Source: Sporanaerobium hydrogeniformans (GTDB lineage Bacteria > Bacillota > Clostridia > Lachnospirales > Cellulosilyticaceae). From it: a DNA stretch of 64,000 nucleotides. The stretch spans positions 124,001-188,000 of the forward strand of contig NZ_PEDL01000001.1 in the NCBI RefSeq assembly GCF_002735925.1. The letters are read 5' to 3'. Under the pieces are notes generated by a model. It searched no databases. It was given only the letters and a program-made list of their open reading frames with translations, and was not told the origin of the DNA. The position numbers and the translations under genes were made by a program. Shown here in pieces: positions 1 to 8,342 of the stretch; position 1 is the stretch's first letter, and every line of letters begins with the position of its first letter.

Positions 1-753
1 ACCAAAGGGTTTCCACTGACCAAAGATAAGCGCTGCTAATGCAAGGAAACCAAAACCAGCTACACCACCATTAAATTCACCAGCAAAGGTAACAAGATAT
101 ATACCACCACCAAGGCCTGCAAAAGCACCGGAAAGGATAACACCCATATAGCGCATACGTGCTACATTAATACCGGCAGCATCCGCAGCATGAGGATGTT
201 CACCACAAGCCCTTAAACGAAGACCGAAGGTGGTTTTATAAAGGATAAAGGTAAAGATAATTAAAATGATAAGTACTAGCCAAGTAGTTGCATAACTATT
301 TTTAAAGAAAAGAGGTCCGATAAGTGGAATATCAGAAAGAAGAGGCCAGTTGTATTTACCTAAACTATTTGTTAAGCGGATATTTCCGCTACCTGTTATA
401 TTTCTAGCAAGGAAAACAGTAAGTGCACTTGCTATCATATTAATGGCAGTACCACTAATTACTTGATTTGCTTTTAAGTTAATACTTGCAAAGGCGTGGA
501 GAAGAGAAAAAAGAGCACCTACTACTAGAGCTGCGAATAGTCCAACTAAAATAGTCCATGAGCTACCTGGAAAAGCCTTTTGAAGCAAAAAGATTGTTAA
601 GGCACTTGAAAAAGAGCCAATAATCATTAAGCCATCTAAACCAATATTAACAACGCCACTTCGCTCACAATAAAGCGCACCTAGGGCAGTAATAAGAAGT
701 GGTATTGTATAGGCAATGGCATAAGGGAAAATTTGTTCAATGATTTGCCACAT
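1..753 (-). CDS. nupQ: Nucleoside ABC transporter permease, second subunit (partial, 3' end outside window)
   Basis: Inner-membrane permease of a BMP-type nucleoside importer (B. subtilis YufQ/NupQ family). I translated it from the ATG at 753; 251 codons are visible and the frame is open to the left edge, so perhaps 60 C-terminal residues are missing. It starts MWQIIEQIF, is almost wholly hydrophobic with several membrane segments, and has the family-typical stretches CERSGVVNIGLDG and NLKANQVISG. The start lies 2 bp beyond the stop of the first permease gene, and its AAGGGAG ribosome site lies inside that gene, so the two are translationally coupled. It should pair with the upstream permease and be energised by the ATPase encoded by nupO. 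Function is assigned by family; the exact nucleoside is unknown. Confidence 0.88.
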   Translation of the reverse strand, partial: MWQIIEQIFPYAIAYTIPLLITALGALYCERSGVVNIGLDGLMIIGSFSSALTIFLLQKAFPGSSWTILVGLFAALVVGALFSLLHAFASINLKANQVISGTAINMIASALTVFLARNITGSGNIRLTNSLGKYNWPLLSDIPLIGPLFFKNSYATTWLVLIILIIFTFILYKTTFGLRLRACGEHPHAADAAGINVARMRYMGVILSGAFAGLGGGIYLVTFAGEFNGGVAGFGFLALAALIFGQWKPFG

Positions 754-755
754 GA

Positions 756-1922
756 TTATTCATCTCCCTTCTTAGCATTATTTTTGCTTGAATCACTTGA
801 ATTAGGCGGCATAAAACCATAGTTTTCATCTTTATTATCTGTACTGGATACAGCCCCACCTGTAAGGGCAGCACTTTGTGTTTTTTTCTCTTTGCGACTT
901 TTAACAAATTTATCAAGGAGACGTTCAACAAGAATACTTGTAGCTGCAAAATAGATAATGGTTGCAATAATGGTATCTGCGATTTCTGGGGGGACACCTG
1001 TCATAGCACTCATAAAACCACGGCCAGAGTATAAAAGTCCAAAGAAAAGAGCAGAGAGTAAGGCGCCAATAGGTGTATTTGCACCTAAAAGAGCAACAGC
1101 AATGCCATCAAACCCTTGAGAAGGCATCACACCAATTTGAATATTATTAGCATTACCAGCATATTGAACGACACCAGCAAGACCAGCAAGGCCACCAGCA
1201 ATCATCATAGATAAAATGATATTTTTATTAACAGAGATACCTGCGTATTCAGCTGCATGACGATTAAAGCCTACAGATTTAAGTTCATAACCAAAAGCAG
1301 TTTTGTTAAGGATAAAAGCAATAATAATAACAGCAAGAATAGCAACAAAAATACCTAAGTTAAGGTAAGAACCACCAAATAAGTTAGAAAGCCAAGGAGC
1401 ACGTAAGGTAGCAGTGTCTGCAAGAAGACGTGACTCTGTTTCCATATTTCCTTTAAAATAACCTTGAATAGTATAATAAACAACCCAATAGGCTATCCAG
1501 TTCATCATAATAGAAGAAACCACTTCATGTACATTGAAAAGTGCTTTTAAAATACCAGGGATAAAGGCCCAAAGAGCACCTCCTAAAAAAGCTACAAACA
1601 CCATGAGAGGAACAAGAAGTCCACTTGGAAGGTTATAAGTAAGACCAACAGCAGTTGCACAAAAACCACCAAATAACATTTGACCAGGAGTTCCAATATT
1701 AAAGAGACCTGTGCGGAAAGCAAAGGCAACAGAAAGACCTGTTAGAATCAGTGGTGTTGCTGTTGCAATGGTGTTACCAATGCGTTCTAGGTTAAGAGTA
1801 CCTCCTTGGATAAGAGACTTGAATCCTTCAAGGGGGTTATGACCTGTAATAAGCATAAAGATAGCACCAGCTATAAGACCTAAGAGGACAGAAATAAGGG
1901 ATACAAGACCTTTTTTATTCAT
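756..1922 (-). CDS. nupP: Nucleoside ABC transporter permease, first subunit
   Basis: First integral-membrane subunit of the nucleoside importer (YufP/NupP family), 388 residues. It has an N-terminal membrane anchor (MNKKGLVSLISVLLGL), repeated hydrophobic segments up to about residue 330, and the family motif FRTGLFNIGTPGQ near residue 70. The final 55 residues form a polar, low-complexity tail ending NNAKKGDE, longer than I expect for the family and probably cytoplasmic. Its start overlaps the last 8 bp of the ATPase gene and its stop is 2 bp from the start of nupQ, so the three form one tightly coupled unit transcribed right to left. The tail is the only oddity. Confidence 0.9.
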   Translation of the reverse strand: MNKKGLVSLISVLLGLIAGAIFMLITGHNPLEGFKSLIQGGTLNLERIGNTIATATPLILTGLSVAFAFRTGLFNIGTPGQMLFGGFCATAVGLTYNLPSGLLVPLMVFVAFLGGALWAFIPGILKALFNVHEVVSSIMMNWIAYWVVYYTIQGYFKGNMETESRLLADTATLRAPWLSNLFGGSYLNLGIFVAILAVIIIAFILNKTAFGYELKSVGFNRHAAEYAGISVNKNIILSMMIAGGLAGLAGVVQYAGNANNIQIGVMPSQGFDGIAVALLGANTPIGALLSALFFGLLYSGRGFMSAMTGVPPEIADTIIATIIYFAATSILVERLLDKFVKSRKEKKTQSAALTGGAVSSTDNKDENYGFMPPNSSDSSKNNAKKGDE

Positions 1923-3441
1923 TTTTACTTCCTCCTTTTACACCGGCCATCATAAGTCCAACTTCATTTTCATTAGTTGTCTTAGCATCTACAATACCAA
2001 TAAGTTCACCATTATTGACAATGGCAATACGGTCAGAGACATTCATTACTTCATCTAGCTCCAAAGAAACAAGCAGAACAGCTTTGCCATTATCACGTTG
2101 TTCAACCAGTCTTTTGTGAATATACTCAATAGAGCCTACATCGAGGCCACGTGTAGGTTGGACAGCAATGAGAAGCTCTGGATCAAGTTCAATTTCACGA
2201 CCAATGATAGCTTTTTGTTGATTACCACCAGAAAGGGAACGTGCAATAGAAGCACCACCTTCACCTGAACGAACGTCAAAATCTTTAATAATTTTATTAG
2301 CATAGTCAGTAATAGCTTGGCGATTTAAGAGGCCATAGTTAGAAAATGGTTTTTTATTATAGACCTCTAAGACCATATTATCCTCCATTGTATAATCGAG
2401 GACAAGGCCACGTTTATGACGATCTTCTGGAATATGAGCAATTCCTGCATTGATTCGTTCACGAATAGAATAGTTACTAATGTCCTTACCTTTTAAACGA
2501 ATGGTACCACCTTCAATTTTACGAAGACCTGTAATGGCTTCAACAAGTTCACTTTGTCCATTTCCTTCTACACCAGCTATCCCCACTATTTCACCAGCAT
2601 GCACCTCCAGAGAGAAGTCTTTAAGACCTAGAACCTTTTTATTATTTTGCACACTGAGTTTCTCAATTTTTAAGATTGTTTCACCAAGCATCGTATCCTT
2701 TTTAGCTACAGCAAAAGATACAGGGCGCCCTACCATCATTTTTGCCATATCAGCTTCAGTTGTTAACTTAACATCCACTGTCCCTATACATTTACCACGT
2801 CTAATAACAGTACATCTGTCAGCAACAGCTTTAATTTCTTTAAGCTTATGGGTAATAAGGATAATAGATTTTCCTTCTTTAATGAGATTTTTCATAATTT
2901 CAATAAGATCATTAATCTCTTGAGGAGTAAGTACAGCTGTTGGTTCATCAAAGATAAGGATATCGGCATTACGATAGAGCATTTTTAAAATTTCTACACG
3001 TTGTTGCATTCCTACAGAGATGTTCTCAATCTTTGCATAAGGGTCGATGTTAAGACCATAACGTTTGGAGAGCTCATCCACCTTTTGTGCAGCCGATTTA
3101 ATATCTACAGTGAGACCTTTTTTAGGCTCTATACCAAGAATAATATTTTCCGTCGTTGTAAAGTTGTGTACAAGTTTAAAGTGTTGATGAACCATCCCAA
3201 TTCCTAAATCATTAGCAACATTAGGGTTAGTGATTTTAACCTCGCTACCATTCATTTTGATAGTTCCTTTATCAGGTTGATACATCCCAAATAACATGCC
3301 CATAAGAGTAGACTTACCGGCCCCATTTTCACCGAGTAAGGCATGTACTTCACCACGCTTAAGCTGAAGAGTCACATCGTCGTTGGCTACAATACCAGGG
3401 AATTCTTTTCTTATATTAAGCATTTCAACAACATAATCCAT
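1915..3441 (-). CDS. nupO: Nucleoside ABC transporter ATP-binding protein (two fused ABC domains)
   Basis: Cytoplasmic ATPase that powers nucleoside uptake (YufO/NupO family). It is 508 residues long and carries two ABC cassettes. The first has a full Walker A (GENGAGKST, residues 37-45), signature ISVGMQQ and Walker B ILIFDEPTAV. The second has the degenerate P-loop GVEGNGQSE and signature LSGGNQQ, as is normal for this family, where one site is catalytically weak. A consensus AAAGGAGG site precedes the ATG at 3441. It follows the lipoprotein gene across a 124-bp gap that contains a terminator hairpin, and overlaps nupP by 8 bp. Dual-cassette architecture and neighbours make the assignment firm; substrate specificity is inferred. 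Confidence 0.93.
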   Translation of the reverse strand: MDYVVEMLNIRKEFPGIVANDDVTLQLKRGEVHALLGENGAGKSTLMGMLFGMYQPDKGTIKMNGSEVKITNPNVANDLGIGMVHQHFKLVHNFTTTENIILGIEPKKGLTVDIKSAAQKVDELSKRYGLNIDPYAKIENISVGMQQRVEILKMLYRNADILIFDEPTAVLTPQEINDLIEIMKNLIKEGKSIILITHKLKEIKAVADRCTVIRRGKCIGTVDVKLTTEADMAKMMVGRPVSFAVAKKDTMLGETILKIEKLSVQNNKKVLGLKDFSLEVHAGEIVGIAGVEGNGQSELVEAITGLRKIEGGTIRLKGKDISNYSIRERINAGIAHIPEDRHKRGLVLDYTMEDNMVLEVYNKKPFSNYGLLNRQAITDYANKIIKDFDVRSGEGGASIARSLSGGNQQKAIIGREIELDPELLIAVQPTRGLDVGSIEYIHKRLVEQRDNGKAVLLVSLELDEVMNVSDRIAIVNNGELIGIVDAKTTNENEVGLMMAGVKGGSKNE

Positions 3442-3500
3442 ATTTTCGCCTCCTTTACTATATTATATAACATTATGGTGAATTTATAAGGTTTATCATA

Positions 3501-3530
3501 AAAAAAAGACGGAAGCTCCGTCTTTTCTTT
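3501..3530 (-). terminator. Hairpin between nupN and nupO (likely partial terminator)
   Basis: Perfect 10-bp stem AAAAGACGGA/TCCGTCTTTT (3504-3513 with 3517-3526) closed by a 3-nt loop, with A and T runs on both sides so it can act in either direction. It lies inside the transporter operon, after the lipoprotein gene. It probably lets only part of the transcription continue into the ATPase and permeases. Confidence 0.75.
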
Positions 3531-3565
3531 TACATTAAATACTTATTTGAATAGAAAGTATTTAA

Positions 3566-4660
3566 TTATTTAATAAGTCCATCACCAGTTGCTGCAACTA
3601 CAATCTCACCTGACTTAATTTTTTCAAAGACTTCATTAACTTTTTTAACAGTATCATCACTTAAGTTAGGATTTGTAGCAGGAATACCTACACCATTATT
3701 TTTAGCATCAAAAGTAAGTTGCTTACCACCAGGGAAGTTTCCTTCTGCTTCGGCTTTGATCATATCATAGGTCGCTTGATCAATATATTTTACAGCAGAA
3801 GTAAGGATGGCAGATTTACCATTTGCTTCATCATAGATACCATCAGCATATTGGTCAACGTCTACACCAATTACCCAAACGTCATCCCCTTTTTTAGCGC
3901 GTTCTTTTACTTCAGTAATGGCACCTACACCTACGCCACCAGCTGCTGTAAAGATGGCTTTTACACCTTTATCAAACATTTGAGCTGCAAGTTGTTGACC
4001 TGCTGCTACGTTATCGAAAGAACCTTGGTATACTATGTTTTCTTCTTTCATTGTTACAGAAGTACCAAGATTTTCGTTGGCATAGTTTACACCTTGTTGG
4101 AAGCCCCAATTAAATTTTTGAACAGCAGGAATTTCCATACCACCGATGAAACCAAATTCACCTTCTTTAAGTTCTACAGCAGCAGCCACACCAGCTGTAA
4201 AACCTGCTTCATGTTCTGCAAACATAATAGAAACAGTATTTTCTTTGATTACGTTGTTATAGTCTCCAGCATGAGGAGCACCATCTAAAATAACAAATTT
4301 TGCGTCTGGATATTTATCTTGTGCTTTAAAGATACTTGTTTCAAATTTGTAACCTGGTGTAACAATGAATTTAAAGCCTGCATCATAAAGATTACCAATT
4401 TCTTTTAAGTAGTCTGCTTCAGTTGTTCCAGCTGGTTTTAAGTAGCTAGATTTAAGGGCTGAACCTTGCACACCTTCCCAAGTTCCTTGATTAAATGATT
4501 TGTCGTCGATGGTACCTGCATCAGTTACCATACCTACAGTGAAGTCAGCTTTAATTGGTTCAAATTTACTAGTAGCGGTCTCTTTTTTTCCACCACAACC
4601 AGTAAGGGTACTAAGTGATAAAATACCACAAAGTGCAAGAGCTAAATAATTTTTTTTCAT
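3566..4660 (-). CDS. nupN: BMP family nucleoside-binding lipoprotein
   Basis: Extracellular substrate-binding lipoprotein of the nucleoside importer (Med/BmpA/YufN family), 364 residues. The N-terminus MKKNYLALALCGILSLSTLTGC has a lipobox LTGC with the lipidated Cys at position 22. The mature part contains family motifs such as VGMVTDAGTIDDKSFNQ and GVDVDQY. I chose the ATG at 4660 because GGTGGTG precedes it at good spacing and the signal peptide then starts normally; an in-frame ATG at 4702 would add 14 non-signal residues. It is first in the transporter operon, with a good promoter 70 bp upstream and a hairpin after it, which should make it the most abundant subunit. Confidence 0.93.
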   Translation of the reverse strand: MKKNYLALALCGILSLSTLTGCGGKKETATSKFEPIKADFTVGMVTDAGTIDDKSFNQGTWEGVQGSALKSSYLKPAGTTEADYLKEIGNLYDAGFKFIVTPGYKFETSIFKAQDKYPDAKFVILDGAPHAGDYNNVIKENTVSIMFAEHEAGFTAGVAAAVELKEGEFGFIGGMEIPAVQKFNWGFQQGVNYANENLGTSVTMKEENIVYQGSFDNVAAGQQLAAQMFDKGVKAIFTAAGGVGVGAITEVKERAKKGDDVWVIGVDVDQYADGIYDEANGKSAILTSAVKYIDQATYDMIKAEAEGNFPGGKQLTFDAKNNGVGIPATNPNLSDDTVKKVNEVFEKIKSGEIVVAATGDGLIK

Positions 4661-4726
4661 TTTTTTCACCACCATTAAGTATTTGTATGTATCTTTGTAC
4701 AATAATACAAGTACATACTACATTTT

Positions 4727-4755
4727 ATCATATTAAATTTTAAAGAGAATTTCAA
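4727..4755 (-). promoter_or_regulatory. Sigma-A promoter of nupN
   Basis: On the minus strand TTGAAA (4750-4755), a 17-bp spacer, and TATGAT (4727-4732), about 65 bp upstream of the nupN start. Fits the housekeeping consensus well. Confidence 0.75.
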
Positions 4756-4919
4756 TGTAAAAATCACATATTTTACCTGTTTTCTTTTGCTTACTGAAAA
4801 AGCAGTGACTGAAAAGAAAAATTTCTTAAAAAAGAAAGGTGCAAGGTTGTTAATTTATAGGAAATATTATACCAATAAACCTTTTTTATTATACGAGTCA
4901 ATGATAAAAACTTCTATTT

Positions 4920-4948
4920 TTGTAAAGTTCAGCTTTTTTTGATATACT
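4920..4948 (+). promoter_or_regulatory. Sigma-A promoter of the amidase gene
   Basis: TTGTAA (4920-4925), 17-bp spacer, TATACT (4943-4948), 32 bp before the chosen ATG at 4981, leaving a short leader with a GGGGG ribosome site. Confidence 0.7.
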
Positions 4949-4980
4949 GAAATAAGATGATTGGGAAAATGGGGGATAAA

Positions 4981-6411
4981 ATGAAAAAGGAATTGGTAAA
5001 ATGGTTAATTTTAATGAGTTTTGTAATATTAAGTTCGACTATTCTTAAAGCAGAACCACTTCAACTTATATATGATGGAAAAGTACATAATTATACACTA
5101 CCGCCTATTACGCTTTATATAAATGGAGAAATGCTTCAGACACAAGTTATGCCGGCTATTCAATTAGAAGAACGTGTACTAGTACCCGCTAAAGAAGTGT
5201 TTGAGAAGATGGGAGCTAGTGTAGAATGGAATGAAAGTGAAAAGAGTGTGTATATTTGTAAGCGAGAGATGCTTATTGTTCTTAAAATGAACAGTCAAGA
5301 AGCATGGGTTAATGGTATACGCTATACACTAGATATGCCTGCTAAAAATGTAAATGATAAAATGATGATTCCACTTCGTTTTATAAGTGAAGCAATGGGA
5401 TATGATGTTATTTGGGAAAATGGACCGCGTAATGCTTTTATTTTAATGCCAGAAGAACTTTCTTTTCCAGAAGAACCTTCTTTTGTAGAACAAGAAGAAG
5501 TTGTCTTATTGCCAGGGGCAATTACTGCATTAACGGGTATCTATTATGATGCGCTAATAGGGGCAATTACGGTAGATAAGCCAAGTAATTTATGTGCAGA
5601 AGACTTAGTTTGCATGGATGATCCCATTGACAGAAAATGGATAGTGGATTTTAAAGCTGATTATTCAGCTGTTTTAAAGGAAGGTGTCTATGAGCTAAAT
5701 ACAGGTCCTCTCAAGAAAGTTTCTATAAAAACAGATGTTACTACATGTATGATCATAGAGACGCAAACCGTACAAGCTTTAACGATTTATGAAATGAATG
5801 AGAAACTTTACTTTAATTTGGTAACGCCTCGTGAAAAATACGATAAGCTTATCCTTATTGACCCAGGACATGGTGGGAGTGCACCAGGGACTAGTGGTGG
5901 GGGTATAGTTGAAAAGAATCAGACACTTTTATATGGTATGGATTTCTTTCGGCTTTTAGAGGAAGACCCAAGTATTAAAGTTTATACAACACGTAGTCAA
6001 GATATAGATGTCAGCTTGGAGGAAAGGGCACAACTCGCCAATGAGATTATGCCAGATTTATTCATTTCCATTCATGCCAATGCTATTACAGGAACTGCCC
6101 AACGTCAAGAAAGTGTAAAAGGGACAGAAACTTACTATTACGATAATCCAAATGATTTAAGAGGAAAAGCATTTGCTGAGATGGTACAACAAAATTTGGT
6201 GAGTACTTTTAATATGGTAGATCGTAAAGCAAAGGCAGATACAGGGTATGTGGTGTTAAAACGTACGAATATGCCTGGAGTCATCATAGAAGTAGGTTTT
6301 TTAACCAACTCAGAAGATAGGAATAAAATGATGCAACCAGACTTTTCAGCTCGTTTAGCAACTGTCCTTTATGAGACGGTGAAAGCTTACTATGCAGAGG
6401 GATATAAATAG
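4981..6411 (+). CDS. Secreted N-acetylmuramoyl-L-alanine amidase with stalk and AMIN-like domains
   Basis: Cell-wall hydrolase that cuts the bond between muramic acid and the stem peptide. The 476-residue protein has a signal peptide (about 1-24), a copper-amine-oxidase-N-like stalk domain (about 35-150), an AMIN-like beta region (about 180-285), and a C-terminal Amidase_3 domain. Zinc ligands and catalytic residues are visible: DPGHGG, the Glu in GIVEKNQ, SIHANA and IIEVGF. An in-frame ATG at 4957 exists, but the ATG at 4981 has GGGGG at good spacing and gives a normal signal peptide. It is a single-gene unit with its own promoter and a strong terminator. The stalk domain is shared with the protein at 39171-40274. 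Confidence 0.9.
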   Translation: MKKELVKWLILMSFVILSSTILKAEPLQLIYDGKVHNYTLPPITLYINGEMLQTQVMPAIQLEERVLVPAKEVFEKMGASVEWNESEKSVYICKREMLIVLKMNSQEAWVNGIRYTLDMPAKNVNDKMMIPLRFISEAMGYDVIWENGPRNAFILMPEELSFPEEPSFVEQEEVVLLPGAITALTGIYYDALIGAITVDKPSNLCAEDLVCMDDPIDRKWIVDFKADYSAVLKEGVYELNTGPLKKVSIKTDVTTCMIIETQTVQALTIYEMNEKLYFNLVTPREKYDKLILIDPGHGGSAPGTSGGGIVEKNQTLLYGMDFFRLLEEDPSIKVYTTRSQDIDVSLEERAQLANEIMPDLFISIHANAITGTAQRQESVKGTETYYYDNPNDLRGKAFAEMVQQNLVSTFNMVDRKAKADTGYVVLKRTNMPGVIIEVGFLTNSEDRNKMMQPDFSARLATVLYETVKAYYAEGYK

Positions 6412-6435
6412 TAAAATAATTTAATAAAAATCAAG

Positions 6436-6482
6436 AAACTACTTTAAAGTAAGTAATAAAGAAAACTTTAAAGTAGTTTTTT
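6436..6482 (+). terminator. Terminator after the amidase gene
   Basis: Perfect 15-bp stem (6436-6450 with 6465-6479, AAACTACTTTAAAGT on the left arm), 14-nt loop, then a T run. Confidence 0.85.
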
Positions 6483-6571
6483 GTTTTTAATACTTTTTAT
6501 AAAAAAGAATAAAAACAAGAGGATAATAAGAGGAAATTTATTTTGGTAATTAAAAAAATAGTAATATTATC

Positions 6572-6600
6572 TTGAAATGAGTAATAAATTATGATATAGT
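6572..6600 (+). promoter_or_regulatory. Sigma-A promoter of the pheB-hom-apgM-lysC cluster
   Basis: TTGAAA (6572-6577), 17-bp spacer, TATAGT (6595-6600), about 48 bp before the pheB start. No T-box or lysine/threonine leader structure is visible in the short 5' leader. Confidence 0.75.
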
Positions 6601-6648
6601 TTGTAATCGATAGACAAATGTTCACCATGAACGAACAAGGAGAATATA

Positions 6649-7092
6649 ATGAGAGAAAGACGTCAGTTCTATGTGGTAGATAAAAAAGTATTACCGGAAG
6701 TTTTTTTAAAGGTAGTGGAGGCAAAAAATCTACTTGAAAAAGATAAGACATTGACAGTACAAGAAGTAGCTGAACGAATGGGGATTAGTAGAAGTTCTTT
6801 TTACAAGTATAAAGACGCGATTTTACCTTTTTATGAAAAAGGTAAAGGGGAAGCACTTACAATGCTTATTCATCTACAAGATGAAAGAGGACGCTTATCG
6901 GATGTGCTCAATTGTATTGCTGATGCAGGGGCTAACATCTTAACCATTAATCAAATGGTACCAATGAATGGCATTGCTATTATTAATTTGTGTTTGCAAA
7001 CGTTTAACATGAAAAGTGAAATAGAGGATCTTATTAGTCAGTTAGAAGAATTAGAAGGTGTACAGGAGATTAAAATTCTTGCGAGAGAGTAG
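6649..7092 (+). CDS. pheB: ACT-domain protein PheB (UPF0735 family)
   Basis: Small regulatory protein of 147 residues with an N-terminal helix-turn-helix-like segment (TVQEVAERMGISRSSFYKY, about 36-55) and a C-terminal ACT domain (about 70-147) that usually senses an amino acid. B. subtilis PheB belongs to this family. The gene opens the aspartate-family cluster: hom begins 24 bp after its stop. That position suggests it senses threonine or another product and regulates the pathway, but no biochemical role can be read from sequence. The ATG at 6649 follows CAAGGAG, and the promoter lies just upstream. Confidence 0.85.
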   Translation: MRERRQFYVVDKKVLPEVFLKVVEAKNLLEKDKTLTVQEVAERMGISRSSFYKYKDAILPFYEKGKGEALTMLIHLQDERGRLSDVLNCIADAGANILTINQMVPMNGIAIINLCLQTFNMKSEIEDLISQLEELEGVQEIKILARE

Positions 7093-7116
7093 CAAAATAA
7101 GTGGAGGGATTGATTT

Positions 7117-8331
7117 ATGAAAATAGCACTACTTGGGTTTGGAACAGTAGGAAGTGGCGTAGTAGAAGTTATAGCAGAAAATCAGGAAAGTATTAATAAA
7201 CGTGCAGGTAGCCCTATTGAAATTAAATACATATTGGACAAACGTGATTTTGAGGGTCAACCTATCAATAAATTAATTGTTAAAGATTTTAATAGTATCA
7301 TAGAAGATGAAGAAGTAGAAATAATAGCAGAGGCTATGGGTGGCATTGAACCGGCCTATAGTTTTGCCAAAGCAGCTTTGGCAAGAGGAAAAAGTTTTGT
7401 AACCTCTAATAAAGAGTTAGTTGCAAAGCATGGAGCAGAGCTTTTGGAGCTTGCACGCCAAAATAAAACTAACTTCCTATTTGAGGCGAGTGTAGGGGGA
7501 GGCATTCCAATCATTAGACCCCTTAATCAATCTCTTACAGCAGATGAAATCTATGAAATTACAGGGATTTTAAATGGGACCACAAACTTTATTTTATCAA
7601 AGATGAAAAATGAAGGACGTACTTTTGAGGAAGTTCTTAAAGAGGCACAAGAATTAGGTTATGCAGAGAGAAACCCAGAAGCAGATGTGGAGGGGTATGA
7701 TGCTTGCCGTAAAATTGCTATTTTAGCTTCTTTAGCTTTTGGAGAACATGTTAACTTTGAAGATATTCCAACAACAGGTATTACGAAGATTACAGAGGAA
7801 GACATGGAATATGCTGCTCAAATGGGTTGCAGCATTAAGCTTCTTGCAACTTGCCAAAAGCAAGAAGGAGGGATTTTTGCAAGAGTAGCACCTTCTCTTA
7901 TTTCTTTAGAGCACCCATTAGCTATGGTAAATGATGTGTTTAATGGTATCTTTGTAAAAGGGAATGTCATTGGTGAGGTGATGTTCTATGGTAAGGGAGC
8001 AGGTAAATTACCAACAGCTAGTGCTGTAGTAGCGGATATTGTAGATGCGGCAAAGCATAAGGGCACAAATATTATTTCTTTTTGGAATAAAGAAAAGTTA
8101 GAGTTAAAGGATAAAGGACAGGTGAAGGTAAGTTATTTTATCCGTGTACAGAAGGATAGAGAAGATATCAATAAATGCATTGAAGCCATCTTTGGCAAGG
8201 TAACAGAGGTGAAAGCATTAGCAAATGAATATGCCTTTATCACAGATGTACAAACAGAAGCAACCTTTAGTGAAAAAATGAATGCACTTGGGGATATTAA
8301 AGTGAAGAGTAAACTTTATTTTATAAAATAA
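7117..8331 (+). CDS. hom: Homoserine dehydrogenase
   Basis: Reduces aspartate semialdehyde to homoserine with NAD(P)H, the branch step to threonine and methionine. The 404-residue protein has an N-terminal Rossmann motif (GFGTVGSGV near residue 7), the catalytic domain with GGIPIIRPL and the ILNGTTNFIL signature, and a C-terminal ACT domain (about 325-404) for feedback control, likely by threonine. AGTGGAGGG precedes the ATG at 7117. It sits between pheB (24 bp) and the phosphoglycerate-mutase-like gene (11 bp) and so belongs to one operon with them. Length and motifs are all typical. Confidence 0.96.
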   Translation: MKIALLGFGTVGSGVVEVIAENQESINKRAGSPIEIKYILDKRDFEGQPINKLIVKDFNSIIEDEEVEIIAEAMGGIEPAYSFAKAALARGKSFVTSNKELVAKHGAELLELARQNKTNFLFEASVGGGIPIIRPLNQSLTADEIYEITGILNGTTNFILSKMKNEGRTFEEVLKEAQELGYAERNPEADVEGYDACRKIAILASLAFGEHVNFEDIPTTGITKITEEDMEYAAQMGCSIKLLATCQKQEGGIFARVAPSLISLEHPLAMVNDVFNGIFVKGNVIGEVMFYGKGAGKLPTASAVVADIVDAAKHKGTNIISFWNKEKLELKDKGQVKVSYFIRVQKDREDINKCIEAIFGKVTEVKALANEYAFITDVQTEATFSEKMNALGDIKVKSKLYFIK

Positions 8332-8342
8332 GGGGCGATGAC

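Larger units (their letters stand above)
4661..4980. other. Divergent intergenic region between nupN and the amidase gene
   Basis: This 320-bp gap separates two divergently transcribed genes and holds a promoter for each, listed separately. It also contains an imperfect inverted repeat (TTTTCTTTT at 4780-4788 with AAAAGAAAA at 4812-4820, inner ACTG/CAGT), which could be an operator or a weak hairpin. I looked for a purine riboswitch ahead of nupN and saw none. Confidence 0.5.

Noticed and set aside
3719-4288. Long open frame on the plus strand opposite nupN
   Set aside because: It is antisense to a firmly assigned lipoprotein gene, lacks a ribosome site, and its product is low-complexity.
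4661-4980. Purine riboswitch ahead of the nucleoside transporter
   Set aside because: The conserved purine aptamer core was not found on the minus strand upstream of nupN.
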